Below are positions 43,052-51,719 of a stretch of DNA of 64,000 nt, piece by piece. The position numbers were made by a program, and so were the translations under genes. The DNA lies in the NCBI RefSeq assembly GCF_019375475.1, contig NZ_JAHXGQ010000004.1, positions 620,001-684,000 of the forward strand, read 5' to 3'. Origin of the DNA: Saccharothrix obliqua. GTDB taxonomy: Bacteria > Actinomycetota > Actinomycetes > Mycobacteriales > Pseudonocardiaceae. The notes under the pieces were generated by a model, which was not told the origin of the DNA, made no database searches, and worked only from the letters and a program-made list of their open reading frames with translations. Position 1 is the stretch's first letter. The number at the start of each line of letters is the position of its first letter.

Positions 43052-43813
43052 ATGACAACCCAAAGCCCGCGTTATGACACGGTTGGCGATCTGTACCGGC
43101 AGTACAAAACGACCGCGACCGCACCCGTTCTCGAACGCCGGTTGTTCCTCGACCTGCTCGGCGACCCGACCGGGCTGCGGGTGCTGGACCTGGCGACGGG
43201 GTACGGGCTCTACGCGCGGCTGGCCGCGGAACTGGGCGCCGCGGAGGTGGTCGGCACGGACGTCTCCGGCGAGATGGTCCGTCACGCCCGCGAGGCCACC
43301 ACCTCCCCCGGCATCACCTTCCACACGGTCGACGCCCTCGACCTCGGCCGGGCGAGCGGCCCCGACCTCGGCACCTTCGACCTGGTGACCGCCGTCTGGC
43401 TGTTCAACTACGCGGCGTCGCCCGACGAGGTGGCGGCCATGGCGGCGGGCGTGCGCCGCGTCCTGCGCCCCGGTGGGCGGCTGGTGGCCATCACCCTCAA
43501 CCCCGGGTACGACGTCGCCGGTCCGGACTGGACTCCCTACGGCCTGGCACCACGCGCCTCCGTCCGCGCCGGACGCGGGAACCGGCTGGACGTCGCCCTG
43601 CTGACCTCGACCACGGACATCCCGCTGTCCGTGCACCAGTGGGACGCCGACGTCTACGCCGAGGCGTTGACGCGCAGCGGCTTGGCCGCGCCGGCGTGGC
43701 GGCTGCCCACCGCGCCCGAGGAGGACGGGGTGGAGCGGGAGCCGGGCTACTGGGCCGCGGCGACGACCAACCCCGTTTTCGCCGGGTTCACCACGCATCG
43801 CGCGGACCGGTGA
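43052..43813 (+). CDS. Class I SAM-dependent methyltransferase
   Basis: This 253-residue enzyme has motif I VLDLATGYGLYARLAAELG, motif II VVGTDVSGEMVRHA, motif III GTFDLVTAVWLFNYAAS and post-III VLRPGGRLVAITLNPGY. This is the Methyltransf_11/25 layout of small-molecule or ubiquinone-like methyltransferases. The N-terminal region (YDTVGDLYRQYKTT) is typical of those acting on small acceptors. There is no signal peptide. The ATG at 43052 is used; the in-frame GTG 18 bases earlier has no ribosome-binding site. It may be unrelated to the neighbouring P450 set, since it is divergent from it. Confidence 0.85.
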   Translation: MTTQSPRYDTVGDLYRQYKTTATAPVLERRLFLDLLGDPTGLRVLDLATGYGLYARLAAELGAAEVVGTDVSGEMVRHAREATTSPGITFHTVDALDLGRASGPDLGTFDLVTAVWLFNYAASPDEVAAMAAGVRRVLRPGGRLVAITLNPGYDVAGPDWTPYGLAPRASVRAGRGNRLDVALLTSTTDIPLSVHQWDADVYAEALTRSGLAAPAWRLPTAPEEDGVEREPGYWAAATTNPVFAGFTTHRADR

Positions 43814-43951
43814 CCGGAGCGTCCGCAAAGGACTGATCGGGCGTGGGCGGGTCCCCCGCGGCGACGCGTCGCGGCCTGCGGGGGAACCGCCGGGCGCAGG
43901 TTGCTAGCCTGACGCGTACCTGTGCGCGCCGTGAGCTGGAGACCTGACCTG

Positions 43952-45601
43952 ATGCTTGACCGTGCCGTCATCGACGCCCTGTTCCCGGCGGACCTGCCCG
44001 AACCCGCGTACTGGGAGCAGCAGTACCCCGAGCGGAGCCTGCCCGAGGGCGCCCAGGTCACCCGCTTCGGCCCGTCGCCGACCGGGTTCGTGCACATCGG
44101 TGGCATCTACGTGGCGACCATCGACCGCTCGATCGCCCACGCCACCGGTGGCTCCTACCTGGTCCGCGTCGAGGACACCGACCAGTCCCGCGAGGTCGAG
44201 GGCGCGCTGGACCAGTTCGACCGCGCCTTCGACTACTTCGACCTGCGCCCCGACGAGGGCGGCGAGCAGGGCGACTACGGGCCGTACCGCCAGTCCGAGC
44301 GCGAGCGGATCTACCTGACCTACGCGCGGGAACTGCTGCGCCAGGGCAAGGCGTACCTGTGCTTCGCCACGCCCGAGGAGCTGGCCGACATCCGGCACCG
44401 CCAGGAGGCCGCCAAGCTGCCGACCGGTTACTACGGTGGCTGGGCGATCTGGCGCGACCGCGATGCCGCCGAGGTCCGGGCCAAGCTGGACGAGGGCGCG
44501 CCCTACGTCGTGCGGTTCCGCTCGGAGGGGCGGGTCGACGCGAAGGTGTCGTTCACCGACGCGATCCGGGGTCGCCTGGAGCACGAGGACAACCGCAACG
44601 ACGTGGTCATCGTCAAGTCCTCGGCCAACGCCGTGCGGCTGCCCACCTACCACTTCGCGCACGCCGTGGACGACCACCTCATGCGGGTCTCGCTGGTCAT
44701 CCGCGGCGAGGAGTGGATCAGCTCGGTGCCGACGCACCTGCAACTGTTCGCGGCGCTGGGCTTCGAGGTGCCGACCTACGCGCACATCGCGCCGTTGATG
44801 AAGCAGATCCCCGGCGGCAAGCGCAAGCTGTCCAAGCGCAAGGACCCCGAGGCGGGCGTCGACTTCTACATCGAGCAGGGTTACCCGGCCGAGGCGGTGC
44901 TGTACTACCTGCGCGGCCTGGCCAACGGCCGCCTGGCCGAGACGCCGCTGCCCGAGGCGCTGGCCGCGCCGATCCGGCTGGACGAGTGCGGCGTGGCCGG
45001 TCCGCTGGTCGACCTGGTCAAGCTGGACGACATCAGCGCCGACCACATCGCCACGTTGACCGGCGAGCAGATCCTCACCGCCGTGCGCGCGTGGGCCACC
45101 CGGTACGACCCCGACCTGGTGCCCGTGCTCGACGCGCGTCGCGAGCAGGCGTTGGCCGCGCTGGCGGTCGAGCGCGACGGCGTGGAGAACCCGCGCAAGG
45201 ACCTGCGCAAGTGGTCGGACTTCCGCCGTGCCTACGGGTTCTTCTTCGCCGAGCTGTTCCAGCCCGTGGCTGCCGACGACGAGCAGCTCGGTGGCCTGGA
45301 CCCGCGGCTGGTGCGTGCGTTCGCCGCCGACTTCGCCGACCGCTACCAGGTCCTGGACGACGCGCAGGAGTGGTTCGGCCAGATCCGCGCGTTGGCCGCG
45401 GAGCACGGTTTCGCGCCCAACGCCAAGGAGTACAAGAAGAACCCCGACGCCTACCCCGGTTCCATCCGGGAGGCGTCGCAGGTCATCCGGGTCGCGCTGA
45501 CCGGGTCCACCCGCAGCCCGGACCTGTTCTCGGTGGCGGGCGCGCTCGGCGCGGAGGAAGTGCTGCGGCGGGTCCGGGCCGTGGCGGGCGCCCAGTCCTG
45601 A
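43952..45601 (+). CDS. gltX: Glutamyl-tRNA synthetase (long, Clostridia-like type)
   Basis: This 549-residue class I synthetase has the GluRS HIGH-region motif FGPSPTGFVHIGGIYVA, the KMSKS equivalent KRKLSKRKDPEAG, and DTDQSREVEGAL, RQSERERIYLTYAREL and THFAHAVDD-type catalytic blocks (VRLPTYHFAHAVDDHLMR). Several blocks and the length match the second GluRS form found mainly in Clostridia rather than the ~490-residue actinobacterial GluRS, so this is probably an extra copy or a horizontally acquired one. The ATG at 43952 is chosen; GTGs at 43922/43931 are alternatives. A 13-bp hairpin terminator follows. Charging tRNA(Glu), or supplying Glu-tRNA to a secondary pathway, are both possible. Confidence 0.85.
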   Translation: MLDRAVIDALFPADLPEPAYWEQQYPERSLPEGAQVTRFGPSPTGFVHIGGIYVATIDRSIAHATGGSYLVRVEDTDQSREVEGALDQFDRAFDYFDLRPDEGGEQGDYGPYRQSERERIYLTYARELLRQGKAYLCFATPEELADIRHRQEAAKLPTGYYGGWAIWRDRDAAEVRAKLDEGAPYVVRFRSEGRVDAKVSFTDAIRGRLEHEDNRNDVVIVKSSANAVRLPTYHFAHAVDDHLMRVSLVIRGEEWISSVPTHLQLFAALGFEVPTYAHIAPLMKQIPGGKRKLSKRKDPEAGVDFYIEQGYPAEAVLYYLRGLANGRLAETPLPEALAAPIRLDECGVAGPLVDLVKLDDISADHIATLTGEQILTAVRAWATRYDPDLVPVLDARREQALAALAVERDGVENPRKDLRKWSDFRRAYGFFFAELFQPVAADDEQLGGLDPRLVRAFAADFADRYQVLDDAQEWFGQIRALAAEHGFAPNAKEYKKNPDAYPGSIREASQVIRVALTGSTRSPDLFSVAGALGAEEVLRRVRAVAGAQS

Positions 45602-45670
45602 CCCGCCGGTCGGCGCGACCGCTCAGCAGCCCTTGAACCGGTCGCCGCGGGGCACGCCGGAGAACCGCTC

Positions 45671-45708
45671 GCGCAGCCCGTCATCGGCCACTCGGTGACG
45701 GGCTGCGC
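45671..45708 (+). terminator. Strong hairpin downstream of the glutamyl-tRNA synthetase gene
   Basis: GCGCAGCCCGTCA (45671-45683) and TGACGGGCTGCGC (45696-45708) form a perfect 13-bp stem around a 12-base loop, 70 bases after the stop. There is no U tract; the hairpin would work in either orientation. Confidence 0.65.
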
Positions 45709-45963
45709 CGTGCGGGCACGTGTGCACGCCGTCGGAACTGCGAACGCACGATCAGCAGCACGACAACCGGCTCGCGCCAAGCCGGTCCAGCAGCCCGCCG
45801 ACTCGGCGAGCAGGTGCCGGCGGTTGTGTCGTGACGACCACGGTCGGGGCCCGATGTCCCGCCGGCGTCCGATGCCGGTCGCGAGCGTGTCGCAGAACCC
45901 CGTGCGGCCGGGGGTAGTATCCGCGGTCGCGAAGTGATCACGCGGCGCGGAGATCGGACACCC
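45709..45963. other. Intergenic stretch before the nucleotidyltransferase gene
   Basis: About 255 bases without a convincing gene on either strand; short frames have no protein-like composition. GGTCGGGGCCCGATGTCCC-type dyads occur around 45840-45870. The promoter for the nucleotidyltransferase gene is expected near 45910-45955 (CGGGGGTAGTATCCG). Nothing else is visible. Confidence 0.4.
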
Positions 45964-46713
45964 ATGACCGACGAGACGTTCCTCGACCACGTCGCCGACC
46001 GACTGGCGGACCTGCCCGGCGTGCACGCCGTGGCCCTCGGCGGTTCGCGTGCGGAGGGCACGGGCGCCCCGGACAGCGACTGGGACTTCGCCGTCTACTA
46101 CCGGGACGGCTTCGACCCGGCGGACCTGCGCGCGATCGGTTGGGAGGGCGAGGTTTCCGCGATCGGCGGCTGGGGCGGCGGTGTCTTCAACGGCGGGGCC
46201 TGGCTCACCGTCGACGGTCGGCACGTCGACGTCCACTACCGCGACCTGGCCGTGGTCGAGCACGAACTCGCCGAGGCCGAGCACGGCCGCTTCCACTGGG
46301 AGCCGCTGATGTTCCACCTCGCGGGCATCCCGAGCTACCTGGTGGTCGCCGAACTCGGCGTCACCCGGGTGCTGCGCGGCGACCTGCCCCGCCCCGCCTT
46401 CCCCGCGGCGCTGCGCGCGACGGCTCCGCCGGTGTGGCGCGAGCGGGCGGCGCTGACGTTGCGCTACGCGCGGGGCGCGCACGTCCCGCGCGGGCAGGCC
46501 ACCGAGGTCGCGGGCGCGCTGGCGACCGCCGCCGCGGCGACCGCGCACGCGGTGCTCGCGGCCCGCGGCGAGTGGGTCACCAACGAGAAGCGGCTGCTGC
46601 GCCGGGCGGGCCTGCGCGGCGTCGACGCGGTGCTGGCGGACCTCGGCACGACACCCGGGAGCCTGGAACGAGCGGTCACCGCGGCGGAAGCCCTGTTCCG
46701 GACAGCGGTCTGA
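45964..46713 (+). CDS. Nucleotidyltransferase-fold protein (aminoglycoside adenylyltransferase-like)
   Basis: This 249-residue protein is of the Pol-beta nucleotidyltransferase superfamily. It has VALGGSRAEGTGAPDSDWDFAVYY, with the GS motif and acidic metal residues (D-x-D), then HVDVHYRD and an all-helical C-terminal half. This is the plan of aminoglycoside/lincosamide adenylyltransferases and of uncharacterised NTases. A drug-modifying role is only one option. The ATG follows CGGAGATC. It is convergent with the phosphotransferase gene, 168 bases apart. The two have resistance-type folds but no shared operon. Confidence 0.78.
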   Translation: MTDETFLDHVADRLADLPGVHAVALGGSRAEGTGAPDSDWDFAVYYRDGFDPADLRAIGWEGEVSAIGGWGGGVFNGGAWLTVDGRHVDVHYRDLAVVEHELAEAEHGRFHWEPLMFHLAGIPSYLVVAELGVTRVLRGDLPRPAFPAALRATAPPVWRERAALTLRYARGAHVPRGQATEVAGALATAAAATAHAVLAARGEWVTNEKRLLRRAGLRGVDAVLADLGTTPGSLERAVTAAEALFRTAV

Positions 46714-46881
46714 GCGGCGCTCACCGCGCGGGCAGCCGGCCGGTTCGGTCGACGTCCCGCGGGTGAACGTCCCGACGACGCCCGGCGCGTTGTCCGCGCG
46801 GATGTCGTCGCCGTGGAGGCGGGCGTTCTCGCGCACCGACCGCACACCGGGTGAAGCGCGCCGACTCGTCGCCGAGGGGGC

Positions 46882-47829
46882 TCACAGCGTGCGCGTGCCG
46901 GCGTCGGCCCGGCGGAGGCGTTCACGGGCCTCCTCCTCGGACAGCGATGTGACGCGCTGCCCGACCGCGTGCTGGTACTTGGCGTCATAGGCCCTGGTCC
47001 ACACGCCCGCCGCCCACGCCCGCCGCAGTTCGCCGGCGTTGAACCCCCGACCGCGCGCCCGGCCGTACGCGGCGAGGAACAGCTCGGTCTCCTCGACGGT
47101 GGCGAGCGCGTCCACGCGGGCGGTCGAGTACAGCGCGGCGGCGAAGCCGACCAGGACGGCTTCGTCCTCCGCGATCACGCTGTCCCAGTCGTGCACGACC
47201 AGCAGCGCGTCGCCGTTCCAGCGCAGGTTGGCGGCGAGCCAGTCGCAGTGACCGATCACGGCGCCGGACCCGCCGGTCCGCAGCAGGTCACGGGCACGCC
47301 GCCCGGCATCGTCGATCCACCCCGCCGACTCGTGGAGATCGACGTCGGGGTCCTCCTCCGAAGGCGGCCACAGCCCTTCCCCGGCGTGGTTCCAGGCCGC
47401 CCACGACGGCGGCGGGTCGAGCGCGGGCACCTCGGCCGGTCGGGGTGCCAGCCGGATCAGCCGCGCGAACGCCTCGGCGAAGGCCCGGACCGCGTGCTCC
47501 GGGCCGGGGAGCACGTCGCCGCCGGGCACGCAGGTCTCCGCGGTGGCGGTACCGCCGTCGAACGGCGTGACACCGGTGAGCGGCCGGGGGCAGGGGTAAC
47601 CGGCCTCGAACAGGCGCCGCTGGACTTCGACGCAGGCCGCCGTCCGCGGCGAGTCCGGGCGAACCTTGACCACGACCTCGCGGTCGTCGGCCAGTCGCAG
47701 CCCGATGACCGCGGACAGGTGGCCGGACCGGAACAGCTCCTCCACCGGAGGACTGCCCAGGTGCTCCTCGCACCACTGGGCGAGGCGGCCTGGGTCGACG
47801 GCACGGGCGCGAGGCGGCACGGGGTGCAT
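46882..47829 (-). CDS. APH-family phosphotransferase
   Basis: This 315-residue kinase-fold protein has VVVKVRPDSPRTAACVEVQRRLFEAG (ATP-binding Lys), the catalytic IGHCDWLAANLRWNG (HxDxxxxN) and metal-binding VVHDWDSV. This is the aminoglycoside phosphotransferase/choline kinase family. Its substrate could be a drug or a metabolite. The start is the ATG at 47829, close behind GCGAGG. It is convergent with the nucleotidyltransferase and follows the STAS gene on the same strand by ~170 bases, with no sign of an operon. Confidence in the fold is high; the function is open. Confidence 0.82.
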   Translation of the reverse strand: MHPVPPRARAVDPGRLAQWCEEHLGSPPVEELFRSGHLSAVIGLRLADDREVVVKVRPDSPRTAACVEVQRRLFEAGYPCPRPLTGVTPFDGGTATAETCVPGGDVLPGPEHAVRAFAEAFARLIRLAPRPAEVPALDPPPSWAAWNHAGEGLWPPSEEDPDVDLHESAGWIDDAGRRARDLLRTGGSGAVIGHCDWLAANLRWNGDALLVVHDWDSVIAEDEAVLVGFAAALYSTARVDALATVEETELFLAAYGRARGRGFNAGELRRAWAAGVWTRAYDAKYQHAVGQRVTSLSEEEARERLRRADAGTRTL

Positions 47830-47999
47830 CCTCGCGGGTCCGGCGCACGCCCGCACCCGACTTGGCGAGCTTCGCCTGCCGGGAGTGTCGGCCTCGGGGC
47901 CGCCACCCCGCGAAACTTTCAGGAAGCCTGCCTGATAGTTAGGCCCCGCCTGACCCACGTGGGGCGGTCCGGGCCGCGCGCCGGCTTGGGGGACAGGTC

Positions 48000-48485
48000 T
48001 CAGCTCTCCTGGGGTGCACTCGGTTCGGCACGGCGGGCCAAGGCGGCTTCCAGGGACGACGCCACGGGCACCACCTGGTGCAACGCCGTCGTCCACAGCA
48101 GACGGACCAGCTTGTGGTCCTCCGCGAGCACCACGACCATCTCACCGCCCGCGTCCTGCATCCGCTGGTGGGTCCGGATCAGGGCGGACAGGCCGACCGA
48201 GGCCAGGAAGCCGGTCGCGTCGAGGTCCACGACGAGCAGGTCGGCCTTCGCGTCAACCGCGTGCCGCACTCCTTCGTCCAGGCCGTCGGAGAGGGTGGTG
48301 ACGGACGCCTGGTCGACGTCACCACCGACCCGCACCCGGACGGCACGCCCGTCGGCGACGCCCTCGACCTTCGTCCACGTCTTGCTCTCGCCTTCCGCGC
48401 CCGGTGTTCCCCCGGTCGGGTCGTCGGCCGGTTGGCCGGCGCTGTCGCCCACGATCGCTCCCCGTGACGCGTGATAGGTGAACAT
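48000..48485 (-). CDS. STAS-domain anti-anti-sigma factor
   Basis: This 161-residue protein has a ~40-residue disordered N-terminal extension. A STAS domain follows with RVRVGGDVDQASVTTLSDGL, ADLLVVDLDATGFLASVGLSALIRTHQRM and GGEMVVVLAEDHKLVRLLWTTAL. The Ser in FLASVGLSAL is the site phosphorylated by anti-sigma kinases in the SpoIIAA/RsbV family. No anti-sigma kinase or sigma factor gene is nearby. It probably works in a partner-switching stress pathway. The start codon could also be a downstream one, shortening the tail. Confidence 0.85.
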   Translation of the reverse strand: MFTYHASRGAIVGDSAGQPADDPTGGTPGAEGESKTWTKVEGVADGRAVRVRVGGDVDQASVTTLSDGLDEGVRHAVDAKADLLVVDLDATGFLASVGLSALIRTHQRMQDAGGEMVVVLAEDHKLVRLLWTTALHQVVPVASSLEAALARRAEPSAPQES

Positions 48486-48534
48486 TCCTCAATCGACCGG
48501 GTACCCGGCTTTCACCGGCCGAACCCACCCCCGG

Positions 48535-49506
48535 TCAGACCCGCCCGGCCCCGACCTCCTCCAGGCGCGGGGCGACCTCCCGCTGCCAGAACTCGAAGAA
48601 CCGCTCCTGGTCGGCGCCGATCTGCTGCACGTACAGCTCGTCGAAGCCCGCGCCCACGAACTTCCGGACGTGGTCGACGTAACGCCCGGGGTCCGGCCCG
48701 GCGGGCACCGCCTCCGCCACCACCTGCTCGGTCACCATTGTCGACGCCTGCTCGAAGTGGCGCGGCGTCGGCAGCACCTGGGCCAGTTCACCGGGCAGCT
48801 GCTCGCTGGGCCACATCCGCAGCGCCGCCCGGACACCCTCCTCCTCGGTGGAGGCGTGGCACACCTTGAACCCGCCCTGGACCGGTCCCGCGCCGCCCTG
48901 CCGCCGGTAGGCCGCGACGAGGTCGCCGTCCGGCTTGTTGCTGCACAACCCGTCCCCGATCCGCGCCGCCACCCGCACCGCCTTCGGGCCGAACGCCGAG
49001 ACGTAGATCGGCACGGGCCGCTCCGGCAACGTGTACAGGCGTGCGTTCTCCACGGTGTAGTGCCGGCCGTGGTGGTCGACCTCGGCCCCGGTGTGCAACG
49101 CGCGGATGATCTCGACGGCCTCCTCCAGCATCTCCAGGCGCACCGGGGCGGGTGGCCACGCGGCGCCGAGGATGTGCTCGTTGAGCGCTTCGCCGGAACC
49201 CACGCCGAGCACGAACCGGCCCTCGCACTGGACCGCCGCGGTGGCGGCGGCCTGCGCGATGATCGCCGGGTGCACGCGCGTGGTCGGGCAGGTGACGGCC
49301 GTGGTGATCGGCAACCGGGTCGCCTGGGACAGCGCGCCGATCACCGACCACACGAACGGGCTCTCACCCTGCGCGTCGTTCCAGGGGTGGAAGTGGTCGG
49401 AGATCCACAGGGCCCCGAAACCGGCCTCCTCGGCCAGCACGGCCTGGCGGACCAGTTCGCGCGGCCCGAACTCCTCGCACGACAGGAAGTACCCGATGCG
49501 GACCAT
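48535..49506 (-). CDS. LLM-class F420-dependent oxidoreductase (FGD-like)
   Basis: This 323-residue TIM-barrel enzyme of the luciferase-like monooxygenase superfamily has EEAGFGALWISDHFHPW, the FVLGVGSGEALNEHILGAAWP loop and PIYVSAFGPKAVRVAARIGDG. These resemble F420-dependent glucose-6-phosphate dehydrogenase and related F420 enzymes (WPP and G-S-G-E motifs). It would use coenzyme F420 for a two-electron oxidation or reduction. The substrate is unknown. It sits on the same strand as the SDR gene, 74 bases away. Confidence 0.88.
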   Translation of the reverse strand: MVRIGYFLSCEEFGPRELVRQAVLAEEAGFGALWISDHFHPWNDAQGESPFVWSVIGALSQATRLPITTAVTCPTTRVHPAIIAQAAATAAVQCEGRFVLGVGSGEALNEHILGAAWPPAPVRLEMLEEAVEIIRALHTGAEVDHHGRHYTVENARLYTLPERPVPIYVSAFGPKAVRVAARIGDGLCSNKPDGDLVAAYRRQGGAGPVQGGFKVCHASTEEEGVRAALRMWPSEQLPGELAQVLPTPRHFEQASTMVTEQVVAEAVPAGPDPGRYVDHVRKFVGAGFDELYVQQIGADQERFFEFWQREVAPRLEEVGAGRV

Positions 49507-49580
49507 GGCGGGCGGTTACCCCCGCGCCGGGTGCCGAACCACACCCGACCGACCACCAGCCGTCCGGGTGAACCACGAGG

Positions 49581-50375
49581 TCAGGGCACGATGGAGTCGA
49601 CGTAGCCGCCGTCCACGCGGACCGCGGCCCCGGTCGTGGCGGACGCGAGCGGCGAGCCGAGGTAGACCACCAGGTTGGCGATCTCCTCCGGCTCGATGAG
49701 CCTGCGCAGCAGCGACTGCGGGCGGTGCAGGCGCATGAACTCGCGTTGCGCCTCGTCCCACGGCAGGTCCTTGTCCACCAACTGGTAGACGAAGTCCTCC
49801 ACGCCCCCGGTGTGCGTGGGCCCGGCGATGACGCTGTTGACCGTCACACCGGTGCCGGCGGCGTCCTTGGCGAACCCGCGCGACACGGCCAGCAGCGCCG
49901 TCTTGGACATCCCGTAGTGGATCATCTCGGCCGGGATCACCACGGCCGAGTCGCTGGCGATGTTGAGCACGCGCCCCCAGCCGCGCTCCTTCATCCCGGG
50001 CAGGTAGGTGCGCGTCAGCCGGACCGCGGACAGCACGTTGACCTCGAAGTAACGCCGCCACTCGGCGTCGTCGATCTCCAGGGCGGGCCGCGCGTCGAAG
50101 ATGCCGACGTTGTTCACCAGCACGTCGACCTCGGGCAACACCTCCCGCAGGCCGGCCACGCCGTCCGCCGCGGCCACGTCGGCGGGCGCTTCGACCAGGT
50201 CCGCGTCCGGTGCCTCGGCACGGATGCGCGCCACCGCCTCGGCGACCGCGTCGGGCTTGCGCCCGTTCACGGCCGTCCGCGCGCCCGCGCGGGCCAGGCC
50301 GGTGGCGATGGCTTCGCCGATGCCCTGCGTCGAGCCCGTGACCAGGGCCGTCCTACCGGTCAGATCGAGGTGCAC
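49581..50375 (-). CDS. Short-chain dehydrogenase/reductase
   Basis: This is a 264-residue classical SDR. It has the cofactor motif TGSTQGIGEAIATGL (TGxxxGxG), the stability motif NNVG, catalytic Ser in IASDS, and Y-x-x-x-K in MIHYGMSKTAL. It ends AAVRVDGGYVDSIVP. The start is the GTG at 50375 behind GGAGGAAC, 23 bases inside the 3' end of the glycosyltransferase gene, so the two are translated together. It probably reduces or oxidises a hydroxyl/keto group on a small molecule or sugar related to the glycosyltransferase. Confidence 0.9.
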   Translation of the reverse strand: MHLDLTGRTALVTGSTQGIGEAIATGLARAGARTAVNGRKPDAVAEAVARIRAEAPDADLVEAPADVAAADGVAGLREVLPEVDVLVNNVGIFDARPALEIDDAEWRRYFEVNVLSAVRLTRTYLPGMKERGWGRVLNIASDSAVVIPAEMIHYGMSKTALLAVSRGFAKDAAGTGVTVNSVIAGPTHTGGVEDFVYQLVDKDLPWDEAQREFMRLHRPQSLLRRLIEPEEIANLVVYLGSPLASATTGAAVRVDGGYVDSIVP

Positions 50376-51651
50376 GCCGGTTCCTCCGTTCCGCCGAATC
50401 GTCCTCACCATGCTCACCCCCACCACCCGCCGCGGCCACCCGGCGCGACCTCAGGACGTCGAGCACCACGTCCGCGGCAGCCGCCGCGCCGCCGCCCGCC
50501 GTCAGCTCGTCGCCGAGGGCGCGGGCGGCGGTGCGCACGGCGGGGTCGTGCAACGCGTCGGTCACGGCCGTGCGCAGCTCCGCCGCGGGAACCGCGCGGT
50601 GGGACAGGTTGTGCCGCAGGACGAAGCCCGCGCCGCGGTCGGCGACGGCACGCCCGATCAGGAGTTGCTCCACCTGCTGGGGCACGACGACGAGGGGCAC
50701 GCCGCAATTCAGGCCCTCCATGACGCTGTTCATGCCGCCGTGGGTGACGAAGACGGCCGCGTGCCGCAGGAGTTCCGGTTGGGGCACGGATTCCCGCACG
50801 AGCACGTTGGCGGGCGCGGGCCCCGGGTCACCGGCGTGGTGGCCGGTCACGACGACGGCGCGGACCGGCAGGTCGGCCAGGACCTGGAAGCAGGTGCGGA
50901 AGAAGTCGGCGGTGCCGCCGTGCAGGGTGCCGAGGGAGACCAGGACCACGGGTTCCGGTCCGCCGGTGTGGGCGGCCAGTTCCGGGTCGAGGTCGTCGCC
51001 CCGGTCGGTGAACGCGGGGCCGACGAAGTGGCAGCGCTCGTCCACCAGCGGGTTGGGGGCCTGGAGGGCGCGCGGGATCGGGAAGATCGTGACGTCACCA
51101 CGCATGGGCAGGGTCGGCGACGGCGGGTAGGTCTCCTTGCCGAGGCGGCGCACCACCTCGCGCCGCGCCCGCACGGCGGCCGGGAGGTCGGGCAGCATCG
51201 CGCGTGCGGTGTGGACCCACTCGCGCGCGGTGAGCACCTTCATGTCCCCCGCGCCGACCATCATCGTCGTCATGAAGGAGACCTTGGGCAGGTCCAGCGA
51301 CGCCGCCGCCATGTAGCCCCAGATGGCGTTGGAGTCGAAGCCGACCGCGTCCGGCGGGGTGTGCCGCAGTTCGTCCACGAGGAACGGCACCAGCACCCCC
51401 GTCGCGCGCAGCAGTCGGGCGACCACGCGCAGCGTGCTGCCGGACCGGGTGGCTTCGGCGATGTCCTGCGAGGTCAGCACGCCGTCCGGGTAGGCGTGGA
51501 ACTCCGCGCCCGCCCGTTCGACGGCGGGCCGGAACTGCTCGGTCGTGTAGTACGCCACCGCGACGCCACGCGTGACCAGTTCGCGCACGAGGGGCAGGCT
51601 CGGGTTGACGTGTCCGGGGGCGGGCATGCCCGCCATGACGAACTTGCTCAT
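50353..51651 (-). CDS. GT1-family glycosyltransferase (macrolide-inactivating/MGT type)
   Basis: This 432-residue GT-B enzyme has an N-terminal FVMAGMPAPGHVNPSLPLVREL, the C-terminal nucleotide-binding HAAVFVTHGGMNSVMEGLNCGVPLVVVPQQVEQ (the HGG...EG motif of UDP-glycosyltransferases) and a VLVSLGT strand. This group includes macrolide glycosyltransferases that inactivate drugs and enzymes that decorate natural products. It overlaps the SDR start and is divergent from a TetR gene with a palindromic spacer, so it is probably an inducible detoxification or tailoring unit. Confidence 0.88.
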   Translation of the reverse strand: MSKFVMAGMPAPGHVNPSLPLVRELVTRGVAVAYYTTEQFRPAVERAGAEFHAYPDGVLTSQDIAEATRSGSTLRVVARLLRATGVLVPFLVDELRHTPPDAVGFDSNAIWGYMAAASLDLPKVSFMTTMMVGAGDMKVLTAREWVHTARAMLPDLPAAVRARREVVRRLGKETYPPSPTLPMRGDVTIFPIPRALQAPNPLVDERCHFVGPAFTDRGDDLDPELAAHTGGPEPVVLVSLGTLHGGTADFFRTCFQVLADLPVRAVVVTGHHAGDPGPAPANVLVRESVPQPELLRHAAVFVTHGGMNSVMEGLNCGVPLVVVPQQVEQLLIGRAVADRGAGFVLRHNLSHRAVPAAELRTAVTDALHDPAVRTAARALGDELTAGGGAAAAADVVLDVLRSRRVAAAGGGGEHGEDDSAERRNRRAPRSDR

Positions 51652-51661
51652 GCCCCTGTTT

Positions 51662-51710
51662 TTACACTCGATGTAGCGATATAGCCAATGCATCCATACC
51701 GTTGGTGTAA
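51662..51710. promoter_or_regulatory. Palindromic spacer between glycosyltransferase and TetR genes
   Basis: TTACAC (51662-51667) and GTGTAA (51705-51710) are inverted half-sites in the AT-rich spacer between the divergent genes, with ATGTAGCGATATAGCC between. A TetR operator controlling both directions is likely. The right arm lies ten bases before the tetR start. Confidence 0.48.
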
Positions 51711-51719
51711 GGTTGTCGG

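Noticed and set aside
45602-45670. Short reverse-strand peptide ending RFKGC as a possible RiPP precursor
   Set aside because: Its upstream half lies in the perfect terminator hairpin, no ribosome-binding site precedes it, and there are no RiPP-processing genes nearby.
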